64,000 nucleotides of DNA, from assembly GCA_027186245.1 (NCBI GenBank), contig CP114495.1, forward strand, positions 7,494,501 to 7,558,500. The letters run 5' to 3'. The notes below the pieces were generated by a model. That model was not told where the DNA came from and did no database searches. It worked only from the letters and a program-made list of their open reading frames with translations. This DNA is from Coriaria nepalensis (lineage: Eukaryota > Streptophyta > Magnoliopsida > Cucurbitales > Coriariaceae). A program made the translations under genes and the position numbers. Numbering within the stretch: position 1 is the stretch's first letter; every line of letters begins with the position of its first letter. Shown one piece after another: positions 24,743 through 43,139 of this stretch.

Positions 24743-25339
24743 CATCTCTTAATCTTCCTTTTCTTTCTCTCTCCTCTACATATATAGACTATAGTCCAAT
24801 CAATATATAATAATGTAATAATATACATTCATTATTTGTCCTTTCTCCCTAATTCATGTCTCAAATGCAATCCTAAAGATGTTAATTAAACATGTAATCA
24901 AATATGGGTGGATTAGGGTTGAGGGTAATCGGTATAATTATTCATATAAGCTTTGCAAAATTATGATTTTTACTCTATTAAATTAAGATTTTATTAGATA
25001 TTTTTTTATAATATTTTTTTAAAAGAATAAAATATAATTTTAAATATATAAAAAATAATAATATTATTATATGATAAAATTAATTTCCTAATCATAATTG
25101 TTTTATAATAAAATAATATTAATATATATATATTAAATATTTAAAATTTATTGCTTGAAAATTAATTAATTATAAGGTAAGAGTCTCATAAATGTGGGAG
25201 CGAAATAATCATATAGTTGAAGGTGCACCGTGCACAGTAGGCTATAATGGGAATGAGGAAAGAAACAACAAAAGCCAAAAATGGGAGTGACTAGAGAGAG
25301 GCAGCAAATAGAAGAAACGGTTGTAAGTTTCTGAATCGA
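24743..25339. other. Spacer between pectinesterase and CCT
   Basis: 3' flank of the pectinesterase followed by the CCT promoter and leader. AT-rich between 24960 and 25170. I do not see a clear TATA box for CCT. Confidence 0.5.
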
Positions 25340-29386
<4,047 letters not shown>

Positions 29387-30451
29387 GTAAATTAAGAAAA
29401 GAGGATAAAGCTTATATAATCTTCAGGATTCGGTAGGTTTGTTGCCTGAATGTGATACTTGTTAATGGGTTTCTTGTAAATTGCTTTCAAAATTCGACCA
29501 CAGGTGGGAGGGTAAGGGAGGGAACAAGAATTGTTTTGGTTGGAAAACTGAAGTTTGAGGTTTAGAAGCTTATTTTCCTGTTTGTACTTTTTCATCGTTT
29601 GTCTATATGATGATCGAAACTGCTTAGAAACTCGTAAAACATGTATGCATAATGGAAATTGCTCTCTGTTTCTGCTTTCGTTGTCAATATTGTCCAACTT
29701 TTCAATGGCTCTTTTAATTTTGAAAATCTCCTCTAGGTCATTAATGAGCTTGAACTCAATTTTGGATATTGCCTGTGTCTTCAGAACAATATTTGTTCTA
29801 CGAGATGATCTTGTCTGTCTTTTTTGTGGCAGATTTCAGCTCTATTTGTTTACATCGGTTGCATGTACTTGATGTAGAAGATACTTTCTCGTAGATTATT
29901 GTCGGGAGATTGATCTGATCGAATGTGACCGATATCGCCTTGTCTTTGATACCGGTTGAAATGCAGCTGCATAACATATGTACCTTCTAAATGAAGTGAT
30001 AATGGAACCAATTCATGTTGAGCTATTTCATTGCACTTTTCTTTGTTAGAAGCACCAGAGCATCCTTTCTCATTAGGTATACAAGGTGCCCCTACTATGC
30101 TGTTTATGACTCATCCATTCCCGTCATTCTTGATTTCTCATTAACTTGCTATATTACGTGACATTTGATTTCTCAAAAGATAATACTTGGGTCGATAAGT
30201 CAAAGATGCAATTAGTTATCAGACGCCTTTCATCGGAATCATATATTTAGTGCAATTTGTGCCGGGAAATCTAAAACAATACTTGTATAAGGCCCTACAT
30301 TGCCAACAATCAGAATGTACTAATATCCAAAAAGGGGCTCTAATAAATTTCCCAAGGATCCATTGGCCAAACTAGGCAATCTGAGTAAGGCCAACAATAG
30401 AAAAAGAGAAGAAAATTAAAAACTCGTATCCAGAAGAAAAACAGATGATAT
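29387..30451. other. Convergent spacer, CCT and TRAPPC2 3' ends
   Basis: Holds the 3' UTRs of two genes that face each other. Short open frames on both strands here (29392-29697 and 29555-29872) have no domain and lie in presumed UTR. Confidence 0.6.
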
Positions 30452-32194
30452 CTAGAGATATTTTCTTGCAAGTGCACGGACTTTTGTATCAAATTGCGAT
30501 GATGAGATGCGGGAACCAGGTAAGTAGAGGGAATTAAGTAAGATCTGCAAAATAAAGCAATCGATACATTTTCGGTTATTCCATAAGCACAAGAGAGATC
30601 TATAAAATTTCCGGCCTTCCTTCCGGGTCAAAACTAATGGCAGCATAAAAACACATGTATCAAGTGAATAACAAGCAGAAGATCAAAATCCAATCATTGC
30701 TCTCCAACTTAGTAACTAATGTAAACAGTCAAGTAACCAGCATACTGAAAAACTAATCCTCGTAATTTTCCATCATTTCCAAAATTCAGATATCATTCAA
30801 ACATATTCTCCATTTATACTTCTCTGAGGCAGATTTGGGAGCGCTTGTATTTTGTCCAGTTTGGGCGTACAATATTCAGATAAGGGCCACAAAATATTAC
30901 TAAAATATTATTTCAAACATCAGTTTCGTTAAAGGTCAGTTTAATAAGCCTATCCAAATGGAGCCTAATTAGACCTCAACTGCAGTTTGCAGGGTTATAA
31001 AATATCATTTTTTGAGGACAGGAAATCATAAAACTTCCATTTTACAATTAACAAAGTTATTAACATAATCGAACCATCCTCAATGAAAACATAATCAGAC
31101 AAACAAAAAATACATAAGACTTTCAGGAAAATTCAATGCTACTGAATGATTCTTTTATCGAGATGGCAGGAAATCAGTAAATATTGTTACCTTTATGTAA
31201 AGCTCATGGACCTCTTGGAAAAAGCTCTTGATTCCATCATCACTTCTGGAGTCGTGTAGCAACATGAATCGAGTATGTATGAAAGATTAGTTAAGGAAAA
31301 ATCCCAAATTGGCGATAGTTACACCCATAAAGGGGGAGGAAAAAAAACTATAATTAGAAAAATCAACCTCCAAGCGTAAATCACTAGAAAGTAAAGAACA
31401 AAAAGGAAATAATGGGTATAGATAAATCATCTAAAGATAAAAAAGGATATGATCAGCAGTAACATATACCGACACCACCAAGTCATTGAACCTATCAATC
31501 GACTTCAAGAACCTGCATTAAGAACATAACAGGTAAGCGTAAGAGTTTACTCCAATAATCAATTTATTGCATATGGATAAGAAATATTATAGGAGGAAAA
31601 CTAACATAGCACTAGTAGTCCAAGCAAGGTCCTGAACAATATCCAAAGCCGCATGTAAAACAAACTGATGCAACTGAGCAGCATCTTCTCTCTGCCACAA
31701 GCATAATCAAATTAATTTTCATATAACAACCAAAACCATCTAATATAAGAAATAATGTTTCTAGCATCCATAAGCAATGTGAGGAAGAATTATGGTGGTA
31801 CTGAATCCATAAACAATGTTCTAGCATCCATTATATTAGTAATGTGGTGAAGAATTACGACCTGGGACAAGAATTCCCAAATGTGAAAAAACTGAGCTGC
31901 GGCAAAAGAGGGATATAGAGAATTTCTAGCTCACTGTACACTTATTTATGCTGAAATCAAGAGCTTGAATTGGTATATGATGATCAAGTCGAGAAAAATC
32001 CAAAAAATGATCCAAAAACAAAAAAATATTTTCCCCAGTTATATACAGAGAATGAATCACGATAAGAAAATTTGAAGGACGAAATGGGTGAGAGAGAGAG
32101 CCGAAAAGTTTACTTTAGGCGCAGATCCAACTTCAGCTTCATAAATGGGTATATCGTTCCTACTGACAATGATGAAACAAGCTGTAGTTGCCAT
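30452..32194 (-). CDS. TRAPPC2: TRAPPC2 (sedlin/Trs20) trafficking subunit
   Basis: Core subunit of the TRAPP complexes that tether vesicles and act as Rab exchange factors at the ER-Golgi interface. Five exons on the minus strand, in transcript order 32194-32114, 31691-31606, 31512-31451, 31276-31191, 30544-30452, join to 135 residues. Recognisable landmarks are MATTACFIIVSRNDIPIYEA, the AAQLHQFVLHAALDIVQDL segment, MLLHDSRSDDGIKSFFQEV and the C-terminal KVRALARKYL. The protein is highly conserved from plants to human sedlin. Intron 3 (31450-31277) is not GT-AG: it begins ATATCCTTTT and ends in AC with a TTCCTTAAC branch site, so it is a minor-class AT-AC intron. Residue after VTA is Asp where the family usually has Gly. 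Confidence 0.97.
31277..31450 (-). other. U12-type AT-AC intron of TRAPPC2
   Basis: On the minus strand the 174-base intron starts ATATCCTTTT at 31450 and ends CATAC at 31277. The branch sequence TTCCTTAAC (31298-31290) lies about 13 bases from the 3' end. All three match the minor-spliceosome consensus, and the flanking exons join in frame only with these borders (CAT-ACT-CGA). Confidence 0.93.
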
Positions 32195-32560
32195 TTTATT
32201 ATTTTCTTCAAAAGTCTCCCCTCAAACCCTGCCAGAATCAATCCAATCAGACTCAGATTTGAATGGCTCATAATCATTACTTGCAAAATTTTGAATCTTA
32301 GAAATTGATGCGAGGAGTAGAAAAAAGAGTGGATTTCTTTGGCCCAATTACCAGAGATTTCCTTGTATTTGATGGGTTGAGGAGGGAATACGCCGGAAAA
32401 ATGCGATTTCTCCGATTAGCTGACCGAAGTTAATGATCCGATCTCAGAGGGTAGCAAATCAGGAAATAGTGAGAAAATGAAAGTACGAAACGAAGAAATA
32501 AATATTTGGCCAAAAAATATGGATTTCCTTTGCACTGGCACCAACAATATTTATCTTGGT
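32195..32560 (-). other. TRAPPC2 5' leader and promoter region
   Basis: Presumed promoter on the minus strand; no TATA box is obvious, as is common for housekeeping genes. Confidence 0.4.
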
Positions 32561-32872
32561 TATGTTAAGAGTGGGAACCTTCACTTCATTTGAGAAGTTT
32601 ACATTTGAAACTGATTGGTCACTTAAGATTCAATTCCTTTGAAGTTTAAGATTATCATGTGGAAGCTTTTCTATAACCGGGTTCCAGTGGATGACGTCAT
32701 TCGAAAAATGAGAATTAATATGGCCTCCGGTTGTAGGTGTTGTAAAGACAGATCGTCGGAGAGTTTATACCATCTCTTCATAGACAGTGACTTGGAAAGG
32801 AGGGTTGGGAGTACTTATAATTCTTTCTTAAATATTCCTAGCAAAAATTGCATTAATATGAATGAATGATGA
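32560..32872 (+). mobile_element. LINE zf-RVT fragment
   Basis: A 76-codon frame (32639-32869) has the layout of the zinc-binding region found at the end of plant LINE reverse transcriptases: IIMWKLFYNRVPVDDVIRK, then CRCCKDRSSESLYHLF with the C-x-x-C..H pattern. In-frame similarity seems to start shortly upstream near 32560. Only this 3' part is present; no RT catalytic motif is in the window. Confidence 0.7.
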
Positions 32873-33739
32873 TGAATGTTAATTTTAAGGAATTAGTTAG
32901 AATGATTGTATTCTCATTCCATCATTTGATTTTATTAGAGAATGACTCATTTAATTTCTTATTTTCAATCATTCCACCGTTTAATAAGTGACACTCATTT
33001 TAAAAAATGATTTTCTATTACTATTTTACTCTCAATTTTAATATTATTTTACCTTTTTAATCTCATCAACCTTTCAATTTCTTATTCTTTGTTTCAACCA
33101 TTTTCTTCTCTCCTTTACCAGTTTCGAAACTTAAACCCATTGTTTCACTTCTTCATCCAAATGAGAGAAATTTGCGACATAAACGATCTTTTTTACGAAT
33201 TTTCAGAGCTAACCTATTTCTTCTCTCTTTCATCCAGACGTGAGAAAACTTTGACCTCCTTCACTAGTTTTCAGCAGCCATAAACTATGATTCTTACATT
33301 TATTAGACTATTTTTTTGTAACTGAAAAGAATAATCTGTTATGATTCTTACATTGTGTAGTGTAATGCACATCTTGTAGTTGTTGGCTATAACTCTTTGC
33401 AGTGTTATGACTCTTATAGTTGTTGGATCAATATTATTTATGCACTTTTTTTAAAATAATGGCTTTCACGCGCTTATAATTAAGAATGCATATATATTAT
33501 TTAATAATGTATTTTGGAGTTACCTTCAATTAATATCATATTTGATGAAAAATCGACATTATAATAATTAAAAAAAATTTATTTTACCTTAATATCATAA
33601 TCAAAATAACTTTCAAATATATCATAAATTCATAGATATTAATCAATATTTAGATGCATAAAATAAGAACTGTGATTGTGAATGTACACGAGATAAAGAC
33701 ACATTCGTAAAAGTAATCAATATCAATATCAGATAGTAT

Positions 33740-34060
33740 TTTAATCTACCGGTTGAAAGCCCTATCAACCCGTAAATTAAACTATAAGTTATGATTATAA
33801 CTTATGATACTCTACAAGTCGATGTGGCTTTCGATCCGTAGAGTAAAATAGTAAACTAGCAGTTATGACTAGTTTATTATACGGGTCAAAAGCTCCACGG
33901 TCGAAAGCTCCATCGACCCGTAGAGTATCATAACTTCTAGTTTACTCTATTGGTCGATGAGGCATTCGACCTGTAGATTATCATAATTGTTAGTTTACTC
34001 TACGGGTCGATGTGGCTTTCGATCCATAGAGTAAAGTAGTATCATAACTACTGTTTTTAG
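33740..34060. repeat. Hairpin-forming repeat array
   Basis: Several imperfect palindromic units built on TACTCTACGGGTCGA and its reverse complement, separated by TAGTTTAC or CATAACT-type spacers. A related array lies at 50735-50900, so it is a dispersed family. Units are about 60-70 bases. Function unknown. Confidence 0.75.
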
Positions 34061-34429
34061 TTTCACTGGTTTTGCATTATCATTAATTTTTGCGGTTTCC
34101 ATTGATTGATCCATCACCTATAGAAATCCTAAAAACAATTATCAATATCACAGACCGAATGTACCAAATATAGCTACAAACACACGCAGACACATAGATA
34201 TTAGTGTTAATTATGCAAATCTGCTATGTATACATACACAGTTTCCATCCATACATAAAGTAAAAGTAGTTCATATTATAGTCAATAATCAACATAATCA
34301 TAATATATTAATCAATTCATAATCTCATAAAGTTTCCATGTATACATATTAATATAAGTTCAATCTCAAAGTCAAACAACAAGATGATAATTAATACAAA
34401 TAAGAAATTCAAAAATGCTAAATTATAAG

Positions 34430-35470
34430 CAACTTAATCTAGCGATGTCTTGCTCTCCATTCATTAAACATCTCCTCCGCCATTGTATTATGCATTGTAT
34501 GTCAGACGGCTGAACCAATGTAATTACATCTTCATTTGTGTACCCCTCATTTTTCTCATGCCTTGATTTGGATAGCTTTCCCTCAACCATAAGGCAACAT
34601 GCCATTATAATATGATTTTGAACTTTAGGAGAAAAAAAAAGGGTGACCTCTTAAAACACCCCACCTCATTTTAAGGAGGCCAAAACAACGCTCAATCACA
34701 TTCCTAGCAGACGAATGACACCGATGGCATCACTCTTTTGGGGTAGTAGGTTGGCAGCCATTTTCCCATTTGTTGAAGTGATAGCGTTGTCCCCTATATG
34801 GTATTAAACACCCCTCCCCCATTTCTATAACCAACGTCACCTAAGTAGTAGAAGCCTTTTGGAATTCTTAATCCATTGTTATGTAGTAATGCATTTCTTA
34901 GTACTTTACTATCAACAGTTGAACCCTCCCAACCGGTTAAAATGTATATGAATTGCATGTCTTGGGAACAAACTCCTTGGATATCAGTAGATATCTCACC
35001 CTTACACATCATGTATTGTGATTTGTCCTTTACAGGAACCCAAATGGGAATGTGGGTCCCATCTAGTGTACCAAGATATTTTTCACGAATGTCACTAAAA
35101 TTATGAATACCCACATTAATGAGATTTGGTCATGAACTTTGAGTTGCCTTATCTTAAACCATTCCATCTATAATCATGAGAGTTTGCTTGTATCAGTTCC
35201 AAACTCTTGATAAATTCATGGTACATACTAATAATTGAACGTAGGACAACACTGACACACCGACTAATTGTTTAGGTTGAACGCCTAAAATCATAACCTA
35301 TTATCCTATACTTAACATCGTGTTCTAGGATGTATAAAGTAATTACAACTTGCTCATCAACTAAGATATTTTTTATGTGCCTGAGTCCACCCTATTGTTT
35401 GAGGAATGTCAAAAACTTTAGTAAAAGGACCTCTAAACATTCTAATGTGATCATGACATTTTCTATCGCT
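34430..35470 (-). pseudogene. Harbinger (HARBI1/ALP1-like) transposase remnant
   Basis: The minus-strand frame 35114-34794 holds a DDE_4 nuclease core: YLGTLDGTHIPIWVP with the first catalytic Asp, then GWEGSTVDSKVLRNA with the second, and YYLGDVGYRNG. Upstream (about 35400-35140) the N-terminal segment VDEQVVITLYILEHDVKYRI is readable in another frame, and downstream (34790-34680) NVIERCFGLLKMRWGVLRG carries the third acidic residue (Glu). A stop codon after TTPKE and several frame changes separate the parts, so no active enzyme can be made. Confidence 0.82.
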
Positions 35471-36474
35471 CGCATAAATCAAAGTATTCATATGCTCCAT
35501 ACAATAAAAAAAATCTAAAGAATATCTAATGTCCCTAGGCTCTTTTTACTCTTGATAGCTATTAATGTTGTACATATTTCTTGAAAACACATCATTAAAT
35601 TATAAGCAAAACCACACAACCGTAAATAGAAGATGACCGGTATATTTAGATCTCTTCTCTTCTAATTCTTAGGTGAGCAATGAAAAATACTATAAAACAT
35701 GATACATTAGTTGGTATACCAAAGATATAAACTCAATATCTATCTCAAATAGTCATAGAAGGATACATTGCAGATCTAATAAAAGAAGAAGAAGAATAAT
35801 ACATAACTGGTTAGATCTAGCAAACTTAAAGGGTATCGAAATAGAATAAGCTAAACATAATTCCAGCGAAACCTAATCACAATTTTAGCTAACCCTAAAT
35901 CGAGCATATCTAACATTGCAGAAGAATACGAGGATGAAGAAGAAGAATACATCGCGTGGTGTGAGCAGAAGAGGATAGGAAAAAAGAATTTGAAAAAAAA
36001 GAAGGAAAAGGAAAAGGAAGTTCTTGCTCGGGATAGAAGGCGGAACCTCATTTAACCATTTTCATTCCTTCCGTGTTTTTAGTAAGGAAATGGTGAGAAT
36101 GCATTAATCCAAATTTTGTCAATTTCCATCCATTACCCACCCTCCCCTTATCAATTATTATTTCCTAATTTTGACATTTTAGAGAATGAAATTGATTCTT
36201 CAAATTTAGTAACGAACCAAATGATGGAAGTGGAATTAAATCGATTAACACTCATTCTCATTTAAACTTATTCTCATTAATTAAACGATCCCTTTATTTT
36301 TTAGATAACTTTTAATTAACAAATATTAATTAATTTATATTATATATATATGTATAATCTCCATATAAAATATAGTATATAGAAACTTGATAAAGTGTAT
36401 CAAATTAGATTAAACTAAATTCTAAAATACATATGCAAACATGGCCCATGTATTTCAGTGTGTTAGTCGAAATC

Positions 36475-36690
36475 AAGTTAAAAAATTGAGGAATAATCTT
36501 GAATGTCTTCCTCTGCAACATTAGCCTGTTGAGGACGCTTCTTATCCTCTACATCTTTCTGTTTTTGCTTGCACAATTTTTCAGAACTGGCCATTCTTCT
36601 TGCAGTATCTACACTGCTTGTCTTTATGCCAGGCAATTATGTTTTTCTTGCGGTATCTAAACTGTTACGTGATTTTGTTTTTCTTAACCG
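36475..36690 (-). mobile_element. Ty1/copia gag zinc-knuckle fragment
   Basis: On the minus strand the piece reads HKDKQCRYCKKNGQ, a CCHC-type knuckle of the Tnt1-like class, followed in a shifted frame by EKLCKQKQKDVED. A partly duplicated knuckle-like CRY/FRYRKKN segment precedes it. It is a short broken fragment about 230 bases beyond the CKX stop codon. Confidence 0.6.
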
Positions 36691-36918
36691 AAATTCTTAT
36701 GGGATTGAAATCCACCGAGGAACACAACTGCTTGATTAAATTAAGTAAGAATCTAAATAGCAGACATCATCTACTTTATTAAGTACAAAGACTTCTTTAT
36801 TCATGTTACAGACCCAAAACAAAAATAGATAAAGTAACTGATCAAACATTAGCTAATTGATAAATGGTGCGAAATCGAGCCAAGAATCCTCTCATCACAC
36901 ATATAGTTTGATCTATGA

Positions 36919-39078
<2,160 letters not shown>

Positions 39079-39173
39079 TCTTTTAGTAGTGATTAGAGAA
39101 GAGAGAAAGCACAAATGGAGAAAGTAAGAGGTTGTAATTGGCAAGTTATATGAATATGGGAAGCCAACCCCAA

Positions 39174-39181
39174 GTATATAT
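39174..39181 (-). promoter_or_regulatory. TATA box of CKX
   Basis: TATATATA on the minus strand, about 100 bases before the chosen start codon at 39078. It supports that start over the upstream ATG at 39144. Confidence 0.65.
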
Positions 39182-39189
39182 AGGGCAGA

Positions 39190-39930
39190 AATTTATCGAA
39201 TAACAACTGAAGGTGTCATAATTCAGCTTTGTTAGTCATATTACTTATTATTTAATTAGGAAAGAAAAGTATGCTTAGTAGGATATATTATCGATTAATT
39301 TTTTATTTGATCAAATTAGCTAATAAGTCTAGTTTTAAATAACTGAATCATTAATAAAGAAATTCATGAATTTTAATTGAATTGAGATAAATAAAAAAAC
39401 ATAATTAAACAATAGTAAAATTATTTAGATATATTTATTTAAAATTTAACGATTTTAAATGAGACAGATCAATTTATTTAACAAAAATGAAGATTAGCTC
39501 ATAATCTCATATTGTTACTAATTTGACAAATTCTTATTCTTCAACCTAGTTCAAACTCTCGATTTTGCTTAATATTATGCAAGAGTTGAATTAGTAATCC
39601 GTATATTTACTTAATCTAATGTCAAACTATATTATATTATCTTCTAATAATCAACTAATTAAACTTGATTCTTAATTACTCAAAAGCTGAGTCCTACTGC
39701 AACACTAAAACATTTCGTGCTAGGTCAGTTGTTGATTATTCTAAAGTTCGCAAAAACATATTTTACTTCTCAAAAAACAAAGTACATTTACTACACTTTT
39801 CGAAGTAGAGTTTTTGGCCGAATCAAAAGTCAGGGATATGAAATATAATTACGTATGCAATTGTCAACAAACAGACTTTGTCATTTCGCATAGTAAATGG
39901 AAAGCAGTCGTTGACAATAAAAAATAAAAA
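39190..39930. other. Intergenic upstream of CKX
   Basis: AT-rich, no gene seen; contains the distal CKX promoter. Confidence 0.5.
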
Positions 39931-39936
39931 ATAATA

Positions 39937-40159
39937 TTAGGAGGTGTAACCCGTCTGATAAGAATTGCTTTGACAGTTATGGGACTTAACCTATGGTTGA
40001 ATATACCGGTAGCATGTGTAGACGAGCTGATAACCATTGCTATAGTAGTTGTGGGACTGAACCCATGGATGGATATGTTTGTAGGATGCTCAGCCACTCT
40101 GGTAAAGATGGTTGAAAAAGTTATGGGACTTAACTCGATAATCAAGATTGATCAGACTG
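39937..40159 (+). repeat. Left copy of a 0.2-kb direct repeat
   Basis: Starts TTAGGAGGTGTAACC and ends with a GGTTGAAAAAG..ATGG.ACTTAAC segment and AATCAAGATTGATC. Related to 42845-43050. Inside it a unit of about 72 bases recurs, containing TATGGGACTTAACC or TGTGGGACTGAACC, CATGGATGGATATG and GTAGGATG. The sequence stays open on both strands (+ 39970-40185, - 40145-39864). No protein family recognised. Confidence 0.7.
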
Positions 40160-40199
40160 CGCAGGGAGGATGGAAAATCAATTAAGAAGCAACCTAGAA

Positions 40200-41040
40200 G
40201 GGTGAGGGAGAAGTGCTGAGCTCCTACAGGGACTAAAGAATGAGACGATGGTTGTTGTTAGCTTCCTCGTACACAATTATATGAAGCAAATGCATTGTTT
40301 TTTTATAATTTTCCAAAAAAACTCATCTCTTAGAAAACCACATAGAGCAACCAAGAGTATTAATTGCATGAATATGTGAGAATCATGAATTTTGAGTCCA
40401 AAGATCTTTCGCTCGGCCACATTTACAATTCTAGATATACTAGAAGAGTAAGAATCTGAAAATTTAATCTCTAGCACCCATTTGAAAAAGACTGACTTCT
40501 CTTGAGGTGTAAATATGTAATTAGTTACCCTATACCTTATGTGGTCGGATGCAACTCTTCACGGATACCCATCGTGACAAGGAGCATATGAACCACTAGT
40601 GACAAATTTTTGAAGGAGCATTCTCATTGTCCTTCGAGTTTTTGCTACCTGTGAGATTATGAAGGAGCATATGAACCAATAGTGACACATTTGTTCGAAA
40701 AAAAAAAAGCATAACTCTTAGATGGACTTATGAACAAAATTGTCATGCAAGTACCCTCGAATAGCTACCGGTAATATGTGTTTCAAAACACATGAAAATC
40801 ACAATTTTGGCATCAAACATATTTCATAAGCATGAATAAGAATTTAAAGAATGATTTCGCAAAAAAGTAATAATTTTGATGTTAAAAATTTCTTATCAAT
40901 ATATTCTAAGTTTGCATACATTATAAAACTATCACATTCTTTTTCTTAGATATCTAACCATACTAGTCCGACAAAGGAGTTATGTTATTATCACGCGGAC
41001 TTGACTAACACATCAAATCATATGTGGCATGCATAATTAA
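40200..41040. other. Spacer, probably transposon-derived
   Basis: No coding signal. Two short repeated phrases (GGAGCATATGAACCA near 40579 and 40663) suggest local duplication. Confidence 0.4.
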
Positions 41041-41049
41041 TGGCTTAAG

Positions 41050-41740
41050 GTGATATATCTAATGCCACAAAGAGAAACATCGCACGGAGTGCAGTGGGCA
41101 ATTTGTAATAGTAGAGAATGATGAAGAAGTTTTGGAGAATTACTATAGGGCTCTTAATGAGATAGTGAAGCTCAATTACATATATGGATATAAAGTGTCA
41201 TTATTTAAGTGTACATGATTTGTGAATCAATGGGAAGAATTCCTGACAATTAATACCAATCGTACTTTGTACGCAAATGAGTCTTACATTTTGAAAAATT
41301 TAGCATTACAAGTGGCTTATATTAAAGATCCTATGAGAGGGCTATCTTGGCATGTCGCTCAAAATATAGTTAAGTGCAATGTGTTCACTATTTTGAATTG
41401 ACAAGATCCTAATCACGAAGTTAATGGTCTGATGGAAACAGTGGATGATTGAAGAAGATGAATCTTATTCTCTTCTCAATATGTCATAGGCAAATTTGAC
41501 TAAGGAAGACATTGAGGGCTTAATTCCTGTTATAGCTCAATTTTGATGCAAATGGCAGCTAAATATGGCGACTAATCACAATACCAATCAAGCGAATGAG
41601 CAGTATGATTTAGATTGTCTGAGTGAAAGAAAGGGGTCATCATAAAGTTCTTGGACAGGTACATGAAGTCAGTGATTGTGGCGAAAATGATAAGGAAGAT
41701 GTTGAAGAAGACAATAACAATGGCGATGATGTTGATTGGC
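41050..41740 (+). pseudogene. CACTA (En/Spm) DUF4216-domain remnant
   Basis: A plus-strand reading shows ENYYRALNEIVKLNYI, YGYKVSLFKCT, a segment TNRTLYANESYILKNLALQ and GLSWHVAQNIVKCNVF, in the same order as the DUF4216 domain near the C terminus of plant CACTA transposases. In-frame stops occur after KCT and after FTILN. An acidic tail with NDKEDVEEDNNNGDD follows, as in these proteins. Dead element; no transposase core is present in the window. Confidence 0.7.
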
Positions 41741-41749
41741 ATATGTGAC

Positions 41750-42840
41750 ACATAATGTAAATTTTTTATCCTTTCACAATATCATTGTTTCAAGTTTAGT
41801 AATGATTTCGGGTTATTGATTGTGCACTTTTTATATTTCAGGTTATTAATGATTCTTGGTAGACTTAGCAGGACATAAATTAAGAGATAGAGAAAATTCT
41901 CGATCAGGTATATACTTATTACTTGTATGCTAATCTTTTTACTAAGATCAATCTTTATCTCAATCAATCATAAATTATAATTTCAAGCTAGACATGCTAC
42001 TAAATTACTACAATATGGAAAATGTTGTTTGACCGGAAATACTTAATCAAAGCAACCACTATTGATGTTGATCATGAGGTAACTTAATATGTTTTTAATA
42101 TATGCATTAATGTAATAAAAATAAGTTGTTCTAGGTAGCTATATATATGGTCTAAGTAAATATTATTTTTAAGAAAAACTATTCATATTTAGCTCAACTT
42201 TTAATGATATATTTATAATTTGTGAAGTAATTGCAATTATTTAGCCCACTTGACATTTTATGGGCCAAGTTCTCTATTTTGTTTCTGCAGATCATTACTG
42301 TTAATTTGGAGCACTGTTTATTTGCATGTCATTGATTGAGCTATGAAGTATATATTGCATTCAAGGCTTCTGCATGCAGTGAAGGTGATATTTGCATACG
42401 AGGTGATTTCATACATTGTATTAGCTGATTTGGGTACTCTGGACTTCGGTATTTAGAAAACGAACATGAAGGCTTTACTCTCTGATTACGAGTTAGTGGC
42501 CTTGGAGAGCGGTGACACTGAGTGACAAGCTGCTATGATAACTAAAATCTTCTGGTTTTAGTTTGATCAAGCGGCTTATAATCTTCTGGTTCTAAATTTG
42601 GGGGACTATGTTCTCCCAAAGATTGATGGGACAAAGACACTTTTATGTCTGTGGGGTAAGCTCGTAAAACTCGATTATGTTCAAGCTGCTCCGAATCGAG
42701 ACAAACATGATCAAGGAATATTATGCATGAGCCGCTCCTGGAAAACCCTTGGGTGGTAAAAAGAGGTGAAGAAAGGAATTCATCGAATATAGAAACATTA
42801 GCTAAGGGGTGGTTAACAACCCACGCGAGAAGTTGAAGAA
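41750..42840. other. Spacer, transposon debris suspected
   Basis: No recognisable gene. Parts near 42590-42740 look like decayed coding sequence but I cannot assign them. Confidence 0.35.
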
Positions 42841-42844
42841 TATG

Positions 42845-43050
42845 TTAGGAGGTGTAACCAGTCTGATAAGGATTGATTAGCCCATGGATTAATATATTAG
42901 TAGGCTGTGTAGACGAGCTTATAAGGATTACTATAGTAGTTGTAGGACTGAGCCCATGGATGGGCATGTTTGTAGAATGCGCAACCACTGTAATAAAGAT
43001 GGTTGAAAAAGCTATGGTACTTAACCCAAGGATCAAGATGGATCCGACAG
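42845..43050 (+). repeat. Right copy of the 0.2-kb direct repeat
   Basis: Same start (TTAGGAGGTGTAACC) and same order of blocks as 39937-40159, with a deletion of part of the first internal unit. The open frame 42873-43145 on + and 43114-42845 on - both cross it. Confidence 0.7.
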
Positions 43051-43139
43051 TGATACAAGTGTGGGCTTTAAGTGTGAATAGAAGACCCAAGAGAATTGTA
43101 AGTGCACCAGCCAAATTGATGACTGTGTCCGGACAGCAG

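Larger units (their letters stand above)
32900..36290 (-). mobile_element. Decayed PIF/Harbinger transposon, approximate limits
   Basis: The transposase remnant at 34430-35470 sits in about 3.4 kb of AT-rich DNA. Both sides carry an inverted TTCCATCATTTG (32917-32928 and, reversed, near 36218-36229). The right flank ends with a segment whose inward reading starts GGGATCGTTTAATTAATGAG (36290-36271), like a Harbinger terminal repeat, but I could not pair a full left terminus. The borders are therefore estimates. Confidence 0.5.
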
